Below, one piece after another: positions 31,475-40,722 of a DNA stretch of 64,000 nt. The stretch is taken from the NCBI GenBank assembly GCA_025459175.1, contig JALORC010000004.1, positions 1-64,000 on the forward strand, in the 5' to 3' direction. The stretch is from Planctomycetota bacterium (GTDB taxonomy: Bacteria; Planctomycetota; UBA1135; UBA2386). Under the pieces are notes generated by a model. The model was not told the DNA's origin. It searched no databases and was given only the letters and a program-made list of their open reading frames with translations. The translations under genes and the position numbers were made by a program. Positions within the stretch are counted from its first letter, which is position 1, and each line of letters starts with the position of its first letter.

Positions 31475-33003
31475 AACCGGCCCAGGGTGAGCTGCAGGCG
31501 CCCCGTGGTGGTCAATGCGATGGCGGTGCCGACGGGCGAGAATTCGAACACGTCGACATGGTGGTAGACAGGCAACGCGACCAGAGCGGGCACCAACGGC
31601 AGCGCGACGCTCGACACGACCTCTCCGGCCGTCGGCACCAGCAACTCGGTCAGGTCGGCAAACAGCAGTCCATCGCAGCCAGCCCCGGCGAAGGGAAACA
31701 CGGCGGCCAGCGGCACGGTGGTCGGCGACAGGCTCGTAACCGCCAGCGCCAGTGCCGAGGTCGGCACTGCGGTGGTCACCGCGCGGAACGTGCTGCCGAG
31801 CCAGGGCAGCGACGAGGCGGTCAGGGTGTGCACACCGAGCGAGCCTGCGCAGCCGCTGCCGACGTCGGCGACGCTCGCAGGGCAGGTCGACGTGTACTCG
31901 GCCAACGTATGAGGCGGGCCGAAGCCGCTGTATCCGCCGACCAGCAACCGCCCGTCCGGTTGCATCGACAGTGCATTTGCCGAAAGTGTCGTTGGCAGCG
32001 GCGCCCAGCTGCTGCCATCGCCACGCAGCACTTCGTTGGCGCCACCCGCGACGCGCGACACGCCACTGCCGCCCACGACCAGGTCCCCGTTCGGCAGATC
32101 TGCCATCGCCAGCACGATGTGGCTGCCGGTGGCGGCCGGATGGAGCAAAGGGCCGAACGGCTGCCAGGCGCTGCCGTTCCAGCGGCGCACGAAGGGCTCA
32201 CGCTGCGACGAGAGATAGATCGGCGCGTGGCCGCCGACGAGCAGGTCGCCGTTGCTGCGCACGAACAGCTGTCGCGGCCCCGTGTTCCATCCCGACTGCA
32301 CCATGCCGGTATTCATCGCTACCCACGTGCCGCCACTGAAGCGTTGCACCGACAGCCCCCCGCCGGTGGCAGCCAGTTCGCCGTTCGGCAGGTTGGCCAA
32401 GCCTTGTACCAGTGGCGGCGGTCCATAGATCGACGACGCGCCGGGGATCCCGGCCCCCAGCGCGGACCAAGCCGCGCCGTCCCACGCGGCGATGTTGTTG
32501 ACGGCGACGGCACCTGCATTCAGGAAGCTACCGCCGGCAACCAGGTGCCCGTTCGGCCGCACCAGCAGCGCCTGCACACCGAACAACCACGACACCTGGA
32601 TGCCAGTCAGGCCGGGACCGAGCGACGACCACGCGGTGCCGTCCCAGCGCGCGATGTTCGCAGCGGCGACTCCGCCTGCTTGCGTGAACCTGCCGCCGGC
32701 CACCAAGTCGCCGTTCGGCATCACCGCCAGGCAGTTGACGACGCCATCGATGCCGGTGCCCAGCGGCAACCAGATCCCACCGCTGCGGATCGCGATGTTG
32801 CTGGCGACTGCACCCCCGTAGCTGGTGAACACGCCAGCCACGACCAGGTCGCCGTTCGGCAGGTTCGCGATCGCGTTGACAGCCACATCGGTGCCGGTGT
32901 GCGCAATGGTCGGCGTCAGTTGCAGCGAGCACTGGCTGCGCATCGTCGGGGCGAGCAGCACGAGCGCGGCGAACGGGAACGCGGCGGGAATGTTCATGGC
33001 CAT
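31471..33003 (-). CDS. Secreted kelch/delta-60-like beta-propeller protein with C-terminal module
   Basis: A 510-residue exported protein. After the signal peptide (FPFAALVLLAPTMRSQ) there are about seven repeats of the form LPNGDLVVAGxFTxxGGxxxxNIAxWDGxxWxxLGxG, typical of a bacterial delta-60/kelch-like propeller. From ~residue 375 a distinct region begins with VGSGCAGSLGVHTLTASSLPWLG and ends with LQLTLGRF; it resembles the C-terminal modules of the two other secreted proteins upstream. The start is ATG at 33003 (ATG at 32997 is a close alternative). Its stop shares CTAG with the convergent gene. Function unknown; probably a surface or secreted binding protein. Confidence 0.78.
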   Translation of the reverse strand: MAMNIPAAFPFAALVLLAPTMRSQCSLQLTPTIAHTGTDVAVNAIANLPNGDLVVAGVFTSYGGAVASNIAIRSGGIWLPLGTGIDGVVNCLAVMPNGDLVAGGRFTQAGGVAAANIARWDGTAWSSLGPGLTGIQVSWLFGVQALLVRPNGHLVAGGSFLNAGAVAVNNIAAWDGAAWSALGAGIPGASSIYGPPPLVQGLANLPNGELAATGGGLSVQRFSGGTWVAMNTGMVQSGWNTGPRQLFVRSNGDLLVGGHAPIYLSSQREPFVRRWNGSAWQPFGPLLHPAATGSHIVLAMADLPNGDLVVGGSGVSRVAGGANEVLRGDGSSWAPLPTTLSANALSMQPDGRLLVGGYSGFGPPHTLAEYTSTCPASVADVGSGCAGSLGVHTLTASSLPWLGSTFRAVTTAVPTSALALAVTSLSPTTVPLAAVFPFAGAGCDGLLFADLTELLVPTAGEVVSSVALPLVPALVALPVYHHVDVFEFSPVGTAIALTTTGRLQLTLGRF

Positions 33004-33162
33004 TGTGGAGGTTGCTGCGGGGTGGGACGGCGACCGGAGACGAACTGGAGCAAGTAGTGCGCCACGAGCGCAAGCCACTGCCGATGGGGGGGGCTTCGAC
33101 CTCAGCCGTCGGAATGCCGGTAACGCGGCGACGTTCTCGTCGCTGGATCGACGGGTCGAACT

Positions 33163-33202
33163 CGGCATGCCCTGCAATCCGTGGATGCGGCACCTGACCG
33201 AG
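33163..33202 (+). repeat. 40-bp direct repeat, copy B (intergenic)
   Basis: Copy of 31276-31315 with two mismatches, located between the divergent propeller and HlyD-like genes, 48 bp before the latter's start. It is not within a credible gene. The two copies lie 1887 bp apart and flank the propeller gene. Neither inverted repeats nor a transposase are visible. Confidence 0.88.
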
Positions 33203-33250
33203 GGCCACCATGGCCGAATCTTCGGCCCGCGGCTCGAATGGTCGGTGCGC

Positions 33251-34321
33251 ATGCCCCGCCCTCTCGTCGCCGTGATCGCCGTTTCGCTCGTCGCCGCCAC
33301 CGGCTGGTTGCTGTTCCGCGGCAGCGGTGGCAAGCCGCGCACCGATACCGCCGCGGTCACGGTCACACGCGGCACCGTGATCCGGCGCGCCGTGGCGTCG
33401 GGCCAGGTCGACCCGGCCCAGGAGACCCAGGTCAACACGCAGTTGGCGGGCTTCGTGCGCACCGTGCACACCCGGCTCGGCGCCAAGGTCGCGGCCGGGG
33501 ACCCGATCGCCGAAGTGTGGCCGGCGCTGACCGAACAGGACCTGTTGCGGGCCGAGCGGGGCTTGCAACAGGCGATCGAGGGTGAGGAGGCGGCGCGCGA
33601 GTTCCACGACGGGCGGCACCTGTTGGCCGGGCTCACGCGCATGATGCAGGGCGAACGCAACCTCGATCGCATGCAGCGTTCGGCCGAACGCGGGCGGCGC
33701 TCCGCCGAGGAGTCGCTGCGGCTGCTGCGCGAGGGCAAGGTCGAGATCGACGGGCGCATCATCGACTTCGTGGTCAGGGCGCCGGTCGCCGGCCACGTGC
33801 TGCAATTGGTTCGGCAGGGCGACCCGATCACGCCGGCCAGCAACTATGGCCTCGGCACCGTGGTGGCCGTGATCGGGGACCTCGACCAGCCGGTCTTTCG
33901 CGGCACCTGCGACGAGCTCGACATCGGCCGATTGCGGGTCGGCATGACGGCCAGGGTGACGTTGGCGGCGCTGGCGGGCGTCGAACTCGCGGGCACCGTG
34001 GCCGAGCTGGGGTTGCGGGCCCGGCGCGTCGACAACGCAGCGTCGTTCGACGTGCGCATCGCCCTGACCGTGCCCCCGGACGTGCTGCTTCGCGCCGGCT
34101 ACTCGGCGGTGGCCGAGGTCGAGGTCGCACGCGTCACCGACGTGCTGGTGTTGCCGGAACGATGCCTCGTGCATCGCGACGGGCGCACCTTCGTGCAGGT
34201 GCGTGCCGCCGATGGTGCCGTGCAGGAGCGCGCGGTCCGGCCCGGGTTGGGCGACGGGTTGTCGATCGAGATCGTCGAAGGCGTCGCCGAGGGCGACCTG
34301 GTGGTCGAGCCGGGGCGCTGA
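33251..34321 (+). CDS. HlyD/MacA-type periplasmic adaptor protein
   Basis: A 356-residue membrane fusion protein of an ABC export system. One N-terminal membrane anchor (LVAVIAVSLVAATGWLLF) is followed by the first lipoyl half-domain (TVTRGTVIRRAVASGQVDPAQETQVNTQLAGFVRTVHTRLGAKVAAGDPIAEVW), a helical hairpin (about 95-165), the second lipoyl half (FVVRAPVAGHVLQLVRQGDPIT) and the beta-barrel/membrane-proximal domains. It would link the inner-membrane permeases to the envelope. The start is ATG at 33251 (GTG at 33245 is possible). It leads a four-gene operon, 3 bp before the first permease. Confidence 0.85.
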   Translation: MPRPLVAVIAVSLVAATGWLLFRGSGGKPRTDTAAVTVTRGTVIRRAVASGQVDPAQETQVNTQLAGFVRTVHTRLGAKVAAGDPIAEVWPALTEQDLLRAERGLQQAIEGEEAAREFHDGRHLLAGLTRMMQGERNLDRMQRSAERGRRSAEESLRLLREGKVEIDGRIIDFVVRAPVAGHVLQLVRQGDPITPASNYGLGTVVAVIGDLDQPVFRGTCDELDIGRLRVGMTARVTLAALAGVELAGTVAELGLRARRVDNAASFDVRIALTVPPDVLLRAGYSAVAEVEVARVTDVLVLPERCLVHRDGRTFVQVRAADGAVQERAVRPGLGDGLSIEIVEGVAEGDLVVEPGR

Positions 34322-34324
34322 ACG

Positions 34325-35557
34325 ATGCTGGCCGACACATTGCGGGAGCTGCGCGGCGAGTTGCGCGCCCAGAAGCTGCGCACCGCGCTGTCGCTGCTCG
34401 GCATCGGCTGGGGCACGATGGCGCTGCTGTTGCTGCTCGCATTCTCGTTCGGCTTCGAGGAGTTGTTCGCCGAACGGCAGCGCGGGCTCGGCAATGGCAT
34501 CGCGATCGCCTGGCCCGAGCGGACCACGATGCCGGCGCGTGGCTTCCCGTCCGGCCGTGAGCTCGTGGTCCATCGCGACGACCTGCTCGCCGTGCAGCCG
34601 TCGCTGCGCCATTGCGCGGCGCTCAGCGCCGAGTTCGCCGTGCGCGAACGCATCACCATCGGTGGCACGGTGCTGCAGGTGCCGATCTCGGGCGTCGAGC
34701 CGGTGTTCGCGACGCTGCGTTCGCTGTCGCCGCAGCCCGGGGGCCGCTTCCCGAACGACCGCGACAGCGAGCTCGCCGCGCGTGTGGTGTTCCTCGGCGA
34801 TGCGTTGGCGCGCACGTTGTTCCCCGGTCAGGATCCGGTCGGCAGGACACTGTCATTGCGCGGCCGGTCGTTCACCGTGGTCGGTGTGCTGCAGTCGAAG
34901 CTGCAGGACAGCGACTACGGCGGCCAGGACCAGGACCGCGCCTGGATCCCGGCCACCACGTTCCTGCAGAGCTTCGGGCGGCGCCCGATCAGCAACCTCG
35001 TCTGTCGCGGTGTCGATCCGGCCCGGCCCGAGGCCTGCACCACCGAACTGGTCGCTGCGCTGGCGGCGCGATTGCAGTTCGATCCGGCCGACAGCGCGGC
35101 GTTGTCGGTGTGGGACACGACCGAACAGCAGCGGATGATGTTCTACATCTTCCTGGGCTTTCACCTGATGTTGGCGATCGGTGGTGCCTTCACGTTGCTG
35201 GTCGGTGGCCTCGGTGTCGGCCACCTGATGCAGCTGATGGTGCGGCGACGCATCGGCGAGATCGGGCTCAAACTGGCGGTAGGAGCCGCGCCGGCGCGCA
35301 TCCGCAGCGAGTGGCTGCTGCAGGCGCTGGCGCTGGTGATCGCCGGGGCCGGCGGCGGTGCGCTGCTGGCGCTGCTGGTGATCGTCGCGGTGCGCGCCTC
35401 GCCGGCCACCGAGGCGGTCGGTCGGCCGTTCGTGCCGTTGCCGGTGGCCGCGGCGACCGCGGCGCTGTTGGCGATCGTCGCGTTCGTCGCCGGCTATCTG
35501 CCGGCGCGAAGGGCCGCGGCGATGGATCCGGTGGTCGCGCTGCGGGGCGGGCGATGA
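34325..35557 (+). CDS. MacB-type ABC transporter permease (first)
   Basis: A 410-residue permease with type VII ABC topology: one membrane segment near the N-terminus (LSLLGIGWGTMALLLLLAFSFGF), a large periplasmic MacB_PCD domain (about 45-265) and three C-terminal membrane segments in an FtsX domain. MVRRRIGEIGLKLAVGAAPARIRSEWLLQ is the conserved cytoplasmic loop that couples to the ATPase. Such permeases work in mechanotransmission, driving export of lipoproteins, peptides or drugs from the periplasm. With the next gene it would form a heterodimer. Its stop overlaps the second permease start (ATGA). Confidence 0.87.
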   Translation: MLADTLRELRGELRAQKLRTALSLLGIGWGTMALLLLLAFSFGFEELFAERQRGLGNGIAIAWPERTTMPARGFPSGRELVVHRDDLLAVQPSLRHCAALSAEFAVRERITIGGTVLQVPISGVEPVFATLRSLSPQPGGRFPNDRDSELAARVVFLGDALARTLFPGQDPVGRTLSLRGRSFTVVGVLQSKLQDSDYGGQDQDRAWIPATTFLQSFGRRPISNLVCRGVDPARPEACTTELVAALAARLQFDPADSAALSVWDTTEQQRMMFYIFLGFHLMLAIGGAFTLLVGGLGVGHLMQLMVRRRIGEIGLKLAVGAAPARIRSEWLLQALALVIAGAGGGALLALLVIVAVRASPATEAVGRPFVPLPVAAATAALLAIVAFVAGYLPARRAAAMDPVVALRGGR

Positions 35558-36781
35558 ACGAGTTGCTCGAGCTCTGGCGCGAGGTGTGGTGGCATCGCGC
35601 CCGCCTGCTACCGGTGGTGCTGGGGCTGTGCTTCGGCACGCTGGGACTGTCGGTGCTGCTCGCATTCGGCGATGGCTTCGACGAAGCCGTGCGTGCCAGC
35701 CTCGCCCGTTCCGGCGATCACATGCTGCGCTGGTCGGCCGGCGCCACGTCGCTGCCGTTCGATGGTCGACCCGCCGGTCAGTCGCAGCGCCTCGAGGTGC
35801 GCCAGTTGGATGCGGTCGCGGCGGTGCCAGGCGTGGTCGCGGTGAGCCCGCACCGGTCGTTCTTCGAACGCATGGTGAGCGACTCCGGTCGGGTCACCAA
35901 TGCCTCGGTCGCTGCGGTCGGCGCGCGCTGGCCGGAGGTGCGAGGTTGCGCGGTGGCGTCCGGCGGCCGCTTCCTGTCGCCGCTCGACGAGGCCGAGCGC
36001 CGGCGCGTCGCGGTCATCGGCGCCACGCTGGCCCGGCGGCTGTTCGACCGCGATGACGTGGTAGGCCGCTCGTTGCGCGTGTTCGACCGCTCCTTCGTGA
36101 TCGTCGGGGTGCTGCCGGCGACGGTGCAGATGATGAACTACAACGGCGACGACGCCGAGCGCCTGTTCGTGCCCTACGCGACGCTGCAGGCGATGTTCGG
36201 CCTGCGTTCCGTCGAACGCATCCTCGCACGCATCGACCCGCAGACGACGCCGGCCGCGGCCGAAGCCAGCCAGCGGTCGGCGTTGGCCAAGAGCCTCGGG
36301 TTCTCGCCCGCGGATCGCACGGCGGTGAACCTCGTCAATCACGCGCGCAAGGCCGGCGAGATCGGCGCCATCGTCAGCGGCGTGCGCACGTTCTTGTTCC
36401 TGGTCGGCCTGCTCGGGCTGCTGGTGGCGGCGGTCGGCGTCGCCAACATGACCTTCGTGCTGGTCGAGGAACGCATTCCCGAGCTCGGCCTGCGCCAGGC
36501 GCTCGGCGCCACACCGCGACAGATCCGGCAGCGGCAACTGCTCGAGACCGCGGTCGTGGTGGCGGTCGGTGGTGGCCTCGGCCTGTTGCTCGCGGCGCTC
36601 GTGTTGTGGGGCATCAACCAGTTGCCGCTCGATCCGATGGCCAAGGGTTATCTCGGCGAACCACTGCTGGCGCCGGCCACGGCGCTGTTCATCGCTGGCC
36701 TGCTGGGTCTGTGCGCCGGTGTCGCCGGCTGGTATCCCGCCGCGCGCGCTGCCGCGGTGCAACCGATGGAGGCGCTGCGCC

Positions 36782-36789
<8 letters not shown>
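35554..36789 (+). CDS. MacB-type ABC transporter permease (second)
   Basis: A 411-residue paralogue of the preceding permease with the same layout: N-terminal membrane segment (LPVVLGLCFGTLGLSVLLAFG), periplasmic domain (about 45-270) with GVVAVSPHRSFFERMV and VVGRSLRVFDRSFVIVGVLP, and a C-terminal FtsX domain whose coupling loop reads LVEERIPELGLRQALGATPRQIRQRQLLE. It differs in sequence from its neighbour, which supports a heterodimer rather than a recent duplication. The ATG overlaps the previous stop, and the next gene begins within its last codons (8-bp overlap). Confidence 0.87.
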
Positions 36790-37456
<667 letters not shown>

Positions 37457-37464
37457 GTTCGCTG

Positions 37465-37482
37465 TCCGGCGACACCGGATTT
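37465..37482 (+). terminator. Weak hairpin after the ABC export operon
   Basis: TCCGG-CGACA-CCGGA followed by TTT begins 9 bp after the ATPase stop. The stem is only 5 bp, so support is low. Confidence 0.27.
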
Positions 37483-37567
37483 CCGGCCAAGTGCCACCTC
37501 GCCCCGACTTCGTGCCACTGAGCATTGGCGAACGGCCACGAAGTTAGGTATCCATTAGGGTTCTGCC

Positions 37568-39295
37568 ATGCTGCACACCTTACATATCCAGAACATCGCC
37601 TTGCTGGAGCGCGCCGAGCTCCGGCTCGCCGAAGGGCTGACGGTGATCTCCGGCGAAACCGGCGGCGGCAAGTCGCTGCTGATCCGCGCGCTCGAGCTGC
37701 TGCGCGGCGAGAAGATCCCCGGCTCGCTGGTTCGCCACGGCGCCGACGAACTGCAGGTCGACGGCGAGTTCCGGCTCGGCACCGGCGAACGCAGCGTCAC
37801 CATCGCGCGGCTGGTGCACGACCTGTGCGGCGGGGTGGTCGAGGACGATCTGCTGCTGGTGACCCGCATCGTCGATCGCCTGGGACGCACCCGCTGCCGG
37901 ATCGGTGGCCGGCCGGCGACGCTGTCGGCGCTGCGCGAGGTCGGCGCGATGCTGCTCGAGATCCACGGCCAGGGCGACTCGCGCGCGCTGATGCGGCCCG
38001 AGACGCAGTGCGAGACGCTCGACGCGTTCGCCAACACGAGTCCGCTGCGGCGCGAGTTCGCGCAGGCGCTGCAACACGCGCGCGCGCTGCAGCAGCGGCT
38101 GCGTTCGTTGACCGACGGCGAACGCGAACGGCGGCAGCGGCTCGAGTTCCTGCGCTTCCAGCACCAGGCGATGAGCGAGCTGCAGCTCGGCGAGGGCGAG
38201 CTCGCCGAGCTCGAGCAGGAGCACCAGCTGCTCGGCAACCTCGACGGCATGCGCCAGCAGCTCGACGAGGCGCTCGAGGTGATGCAGGACGGCGAGGACA
38301 ACGTCGGCGACCAGGTGGCGCGCGCGCTGCGCGCGGTGCAGGGTGCGGCGGCGATCGATCGCCGGCTCGAGGAAGCCGCCGAACAGTTGGCGCAGATCGA
38401 CGAGCTGGTGGCCGACGTGTGCCGCAAGCTGCAGTCGGGCCAGGCCCGGCTCGATCTCGATCCGGCGCGCATGCAGGCGGTGCAAGAACGGCTCGACGAA
38501 GTGCACACCGCGCTGAAGCGCTTCGGGCCGACCGAGGCCGATCTGCGGCGCAACCTCGCCAAGGTCGCGGCCGAGCTCGCCGCCGCCGAGGGCAAGGACA
38601 GCGATCCGGCGCTGCTGGCGGCCGAGCTGCAGCAGGCCACCGAGGCCGCGGCCGCCGTCGGGCGCAAGCTGCTGCGCGCGCGGCACAAGGCGGCGGGGCC
38701 GTTCAGCAAGGCGATCGTCGCCGAACTGAAGGATCTCGGCATGCCGCACACCGAGGTGCGGGTGGCGATGGCGACCGAGTTCGAGGTGGCGACGCTGCTC
38801 CAGCACGCCAACGAGCACGGGCCGGTGCCGGTCGATCTCGAGGTGCGCATCAACCCCGGCGAGCCGTTCCACTCGATGCGCGACACCGCGTCCGGCGGCG
38901 AACTGGCGCGCATCGTGCTGGCGGTCAAGAAGACGCTGGCCGACCAGGATCGGGTGCCGCTGCTGGTGTTCGACGAGATCGATGCCGAGATCGGCGGGCG
39001 GCTCGGGCTCGCGGTCGGCAAGAAGCTGCACGAGGTGGCGCGCCATCATCAGGTGGTGATCGTCACGCACCTGGCGCCGGTGGCGGCGTTCGCACAGCAC
39101 CACTTCCTGGTCAACAAGCTGGTCGACGGCACCGGCAGCGACGAACGCACGCGATCGAGTGTGCGGCTGCTGGCGGCGAACGAGGTCGAGCGCGAGCTGG
39201 CGGCGATGGCGATCGGCGATGGTGCGGATGCGGCGGCGCTGCAGCAGGCGGCGCGGTTGGTGGCGACGGCGAAGGCGCGGGCGGCGGCTGGCTGA
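37568..39295 (+). CDS. recN: DNA repair protein RecN
   Basis: SMC-like ATPase that acts early in recombinational repair of double-strand breaks. The 575-residue length is near normal. The N-terminus reads MLHTLHIQNIALLERAEL, a typical RecN opening, with Walker A GETGGGKS (29-36; most RecN have GETGAGKS). The central third is a Glu/Gln/Arg/Leu-rich coiled coil. The signature is TASGGELARIVLAVK, Walker B is LLVFDEIDAEIGGRLG and the H-region is VIVTHLAPVAAFA, all matching RecN. The C-terminal tail is Ala-rich. No LexA box could be recognised in the 111 bp upstream. Confidence 0.93.
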   Translation: MLHTLHIQNIALLERAELRLAEGLTVISGETGGGKSLLIRALELLRGEKIPGSLVRHGADELQVDGEFRLGTGERSVTIARLVHDLCGGVVEDDLLLVTRIVDRLGRTRCRIGGRPATLSALREVGAMLLEIHGQGDSRALMRPETQCETLDAFANTSPLRREFAQALQHARALQQRLRSLTDGERERRQRLEFLRFQHQAMSELQLGEGELAELEQEHQLLGNLDGMRQQLDEALEVMQDGEDNVGDQVARALRAVQGAAAIDRRLEEAAEQLAQIDELVADVCRKLQSGQARLDLDPARMQAVQERLDEVHTALKRFGPTEADLRRNLAKVAAELAAAEGKDSDPALLAAELQQATEAAAAVGRKLLRARHKAAGPFSKAIVAELKDLGMPHTEVRVAMATEFEVATLLQHANEHGPVPVDLEVRINPGEPFHSMRDTASGGELARIVLAVKKTLADQDRVPLLVFDEIDAEIGGRLGLAVGKKLHEVARHHQVVIVTHLAPVAAFAQHHFLVNKLVDGTGSDERTRSSVRLLAANEVERELAAMAIGDGADAAALQQAARLVATAKARAAAG

Positions 39296-39302
39296 GCGCG
39301 GC

Positions 39303-39317
39303 ACTGCGGGCCGCAGT
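39303..39317. terminator. Palindrome between convergent recN and rsgA
   Basis: ACTGCGG-G-CCGCAGT lies within the 32-bp gap separating the two stops. As RNA it gives a stem of 5-6 bp with a GC-rich loop on either strand. No T run. Confidence 0.33.
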
Positions 39318-39327
39318 CGCCAGGAGC

Positions 39328-40452
39328 TCACGGGTCGAGGCTGGCGAGGATGCGCACGTACGACGCATGCCGCGCCGCGTCGATGCGCCCGGCGCCGACC
39401 GCTTCGAGCACGGCACAGCCGGGTTCATCGACGTGCTTGCAGTCGCCGAAGCGGCAGTTGGCCACGAACGGCGCGAACTCCTCGAAGCCGGCTCGCACTT
39501 CGTCGGCAGTGCACGGACCGAGGCCGAACTCACGTACGCCCGGGGTGTCGATGAGCCGCGTGCCGTCGTCGAGTCGCCGCAGGCTCGACGCAGACGTCGT
39601 GTGGCGCCCTTTGCCGTCGTGCGCGCGCACCGCGCCGGTGCGGCGGTCGCCGCCGGGGTCGAGCGCGTTCGCGAGCGCCGACTTGCCGACGCCCGAGTGA
39701 CCGACGAACACGCAGGTCTTGCCGGCGAGGTGGTCGCGCAGTGCGGGCAAGCCGAGGCCGAGCCTCGCCGAGCAATGGAACACCGGCACAGCCGTCGTCA
39801 CATACGGCATCATCGTCGCCGCGAGCGATGCGTCCGCGGCCCCGCCGGGCAGCAGGTCGACCTTGTTGACGCAGAGCGCCGCGGCAACTCCTCCCCGGGC
39901 GAGCGCCAGCAGGCAGCGATCGATCAGGCCCGGCCGCAGTCCTGACTCCGACGCCGCGACGACGATCACCGCGACGTCGACGTTCGCCGCCAGCAGCAGT
40001 TCGCGGTGTGGGTTGCCGGGGTCCGGCCGCGCGAGCCAGCTGCGCCGCGGCAGCAGCATGCGGATGCGCGGTGGCCCTGCGGTCGCCTGCACCGCGACCT
40101 CGTCGCCGACGCACAGCCGGAAGTTCGGGTCGAGCAACAGCTCGCCGGCGATGCGTGCGGTGGTGCCATCGTCCAGTTCGATGCGGCCTTGATGCACGGC
40201 GGCCACCGTCGCCCGGGGCAGGTCCGTGGACCCCGCCGTCGCCGCCGGTCGCGCCGGCTCGGCTCGCCGGATCTTTGCGAACGGTTCGTCGTCCTCGTCC
40301 CAATCGCGACGCGTGCGCTCGTGGCGCTGTTGCGTCGCTCGCCTAGCCTTGCTCTCCTGCTTGCGCCGCTGCTGCTCGTCGCGGCCAACCTGTCGCTTCA
40401 TGAAGCGCGCCGCTGCCGCGCGAAGCGCTTCCTTGTCCTGCTCGCTGCCCAT
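39328..40452 (-). CDS. rsgA: Ribosome small subunit-dependent GTPase A (RsgA)
   Basis: Circularly permuted GTPase that checks late assembly of the 30S subunit. The 374-residue protein has an N-terminal basic extension (about 1-75, rich in Arg, Gln and Glu) before the OB domain (RATVAAVHQGRIELDDGTTARIAGELL). G4 NKVD (196-199) precedes G1 GHSGVGKS (251-258) and G3 DTPG (about 298), the permuted order that defines the family. GKGRHTT is the G2 segment, and the zinc site C-x4-C-x-H-x5-C is visible in CRFGDCKHVDEPGC. The long charged N-terminus is unusual compared with E. coli RsgA. Confidence 0.92.
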   Translation of the reverse strand: MGSEQDKEALRAAAARFMKRQVGRDEQQRRKQESKARRATQQRHERTRRDWDEDDEPFAKIRRAEPARPAATAGSTDLPRATVAAVHQGRIELDDGTTARIAGELLLDPNFRLCVGDEVAVQATAGPPRIRMLLPRRSWLARPDPGNPHRELLLAANVDVAVIVVAASESGLRPGLIDRCLLALARGGVAAALCVNKVDLLPGGAADASLAATMMPYVTTAVPVFHCSARLGLGLPALRDHLAGKTCVFVGHSGVGKSALANALDPGGDRRTGAVRAHDGKGRHTTSASSLRRLDDGTRLIDTPGVREFGLGPCTADEVRAGFEEFAPFVANCRFGDCKHVDEPGCAVLEAVGAGRIDAARHASYVRILASLDP

Positions 40453-40559
40453 GACACTGTCTCCGTCACCGAACCTACGTGGGTCGAATGCGCATCCCGG
40501 CGGTACGCAGCGGTGCCCTGAGGCGTGGAACTGCGTTGGACGGGAAGCGCCCTGGATCT

Positions 40560-40580
40560 GCCGCTCGCCGAGCGAGCGGC
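40560..40580 (-). terminator. Hairpin between fic and rsgA
   Basis: GCCGCTCG-CCGAG-CGAGCGGC is a perfect 8-bp stem with a 5-nt loop in the 270-bp gap between the Fic gene and rsgA, both on the minus strand. It could end the fic transcript. No T run follows on that strand. Confidence 0.38.
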
Positions 40581-40722
40581 TGGTTCAGGCGGTGGCGACG
40601 AGTGTCATCAGTCGGCCAAGGTAGCGGGTGGGCTGTTGGATCGGCAAGGGCATCGCTGCCAGGCTGGTCCGTGCACGTTGCTCAGGCCGAGCCGGCTGCA
40701 CCTTGCGGCGTCCATCCGCTCT

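Noticed and set aside
31276-33202. Insertion sequence bounded by the 40-bp repeats
   Set aside because: No transposase, terminal inverted repeats or mobile gene lies between them; I report only the repeat.
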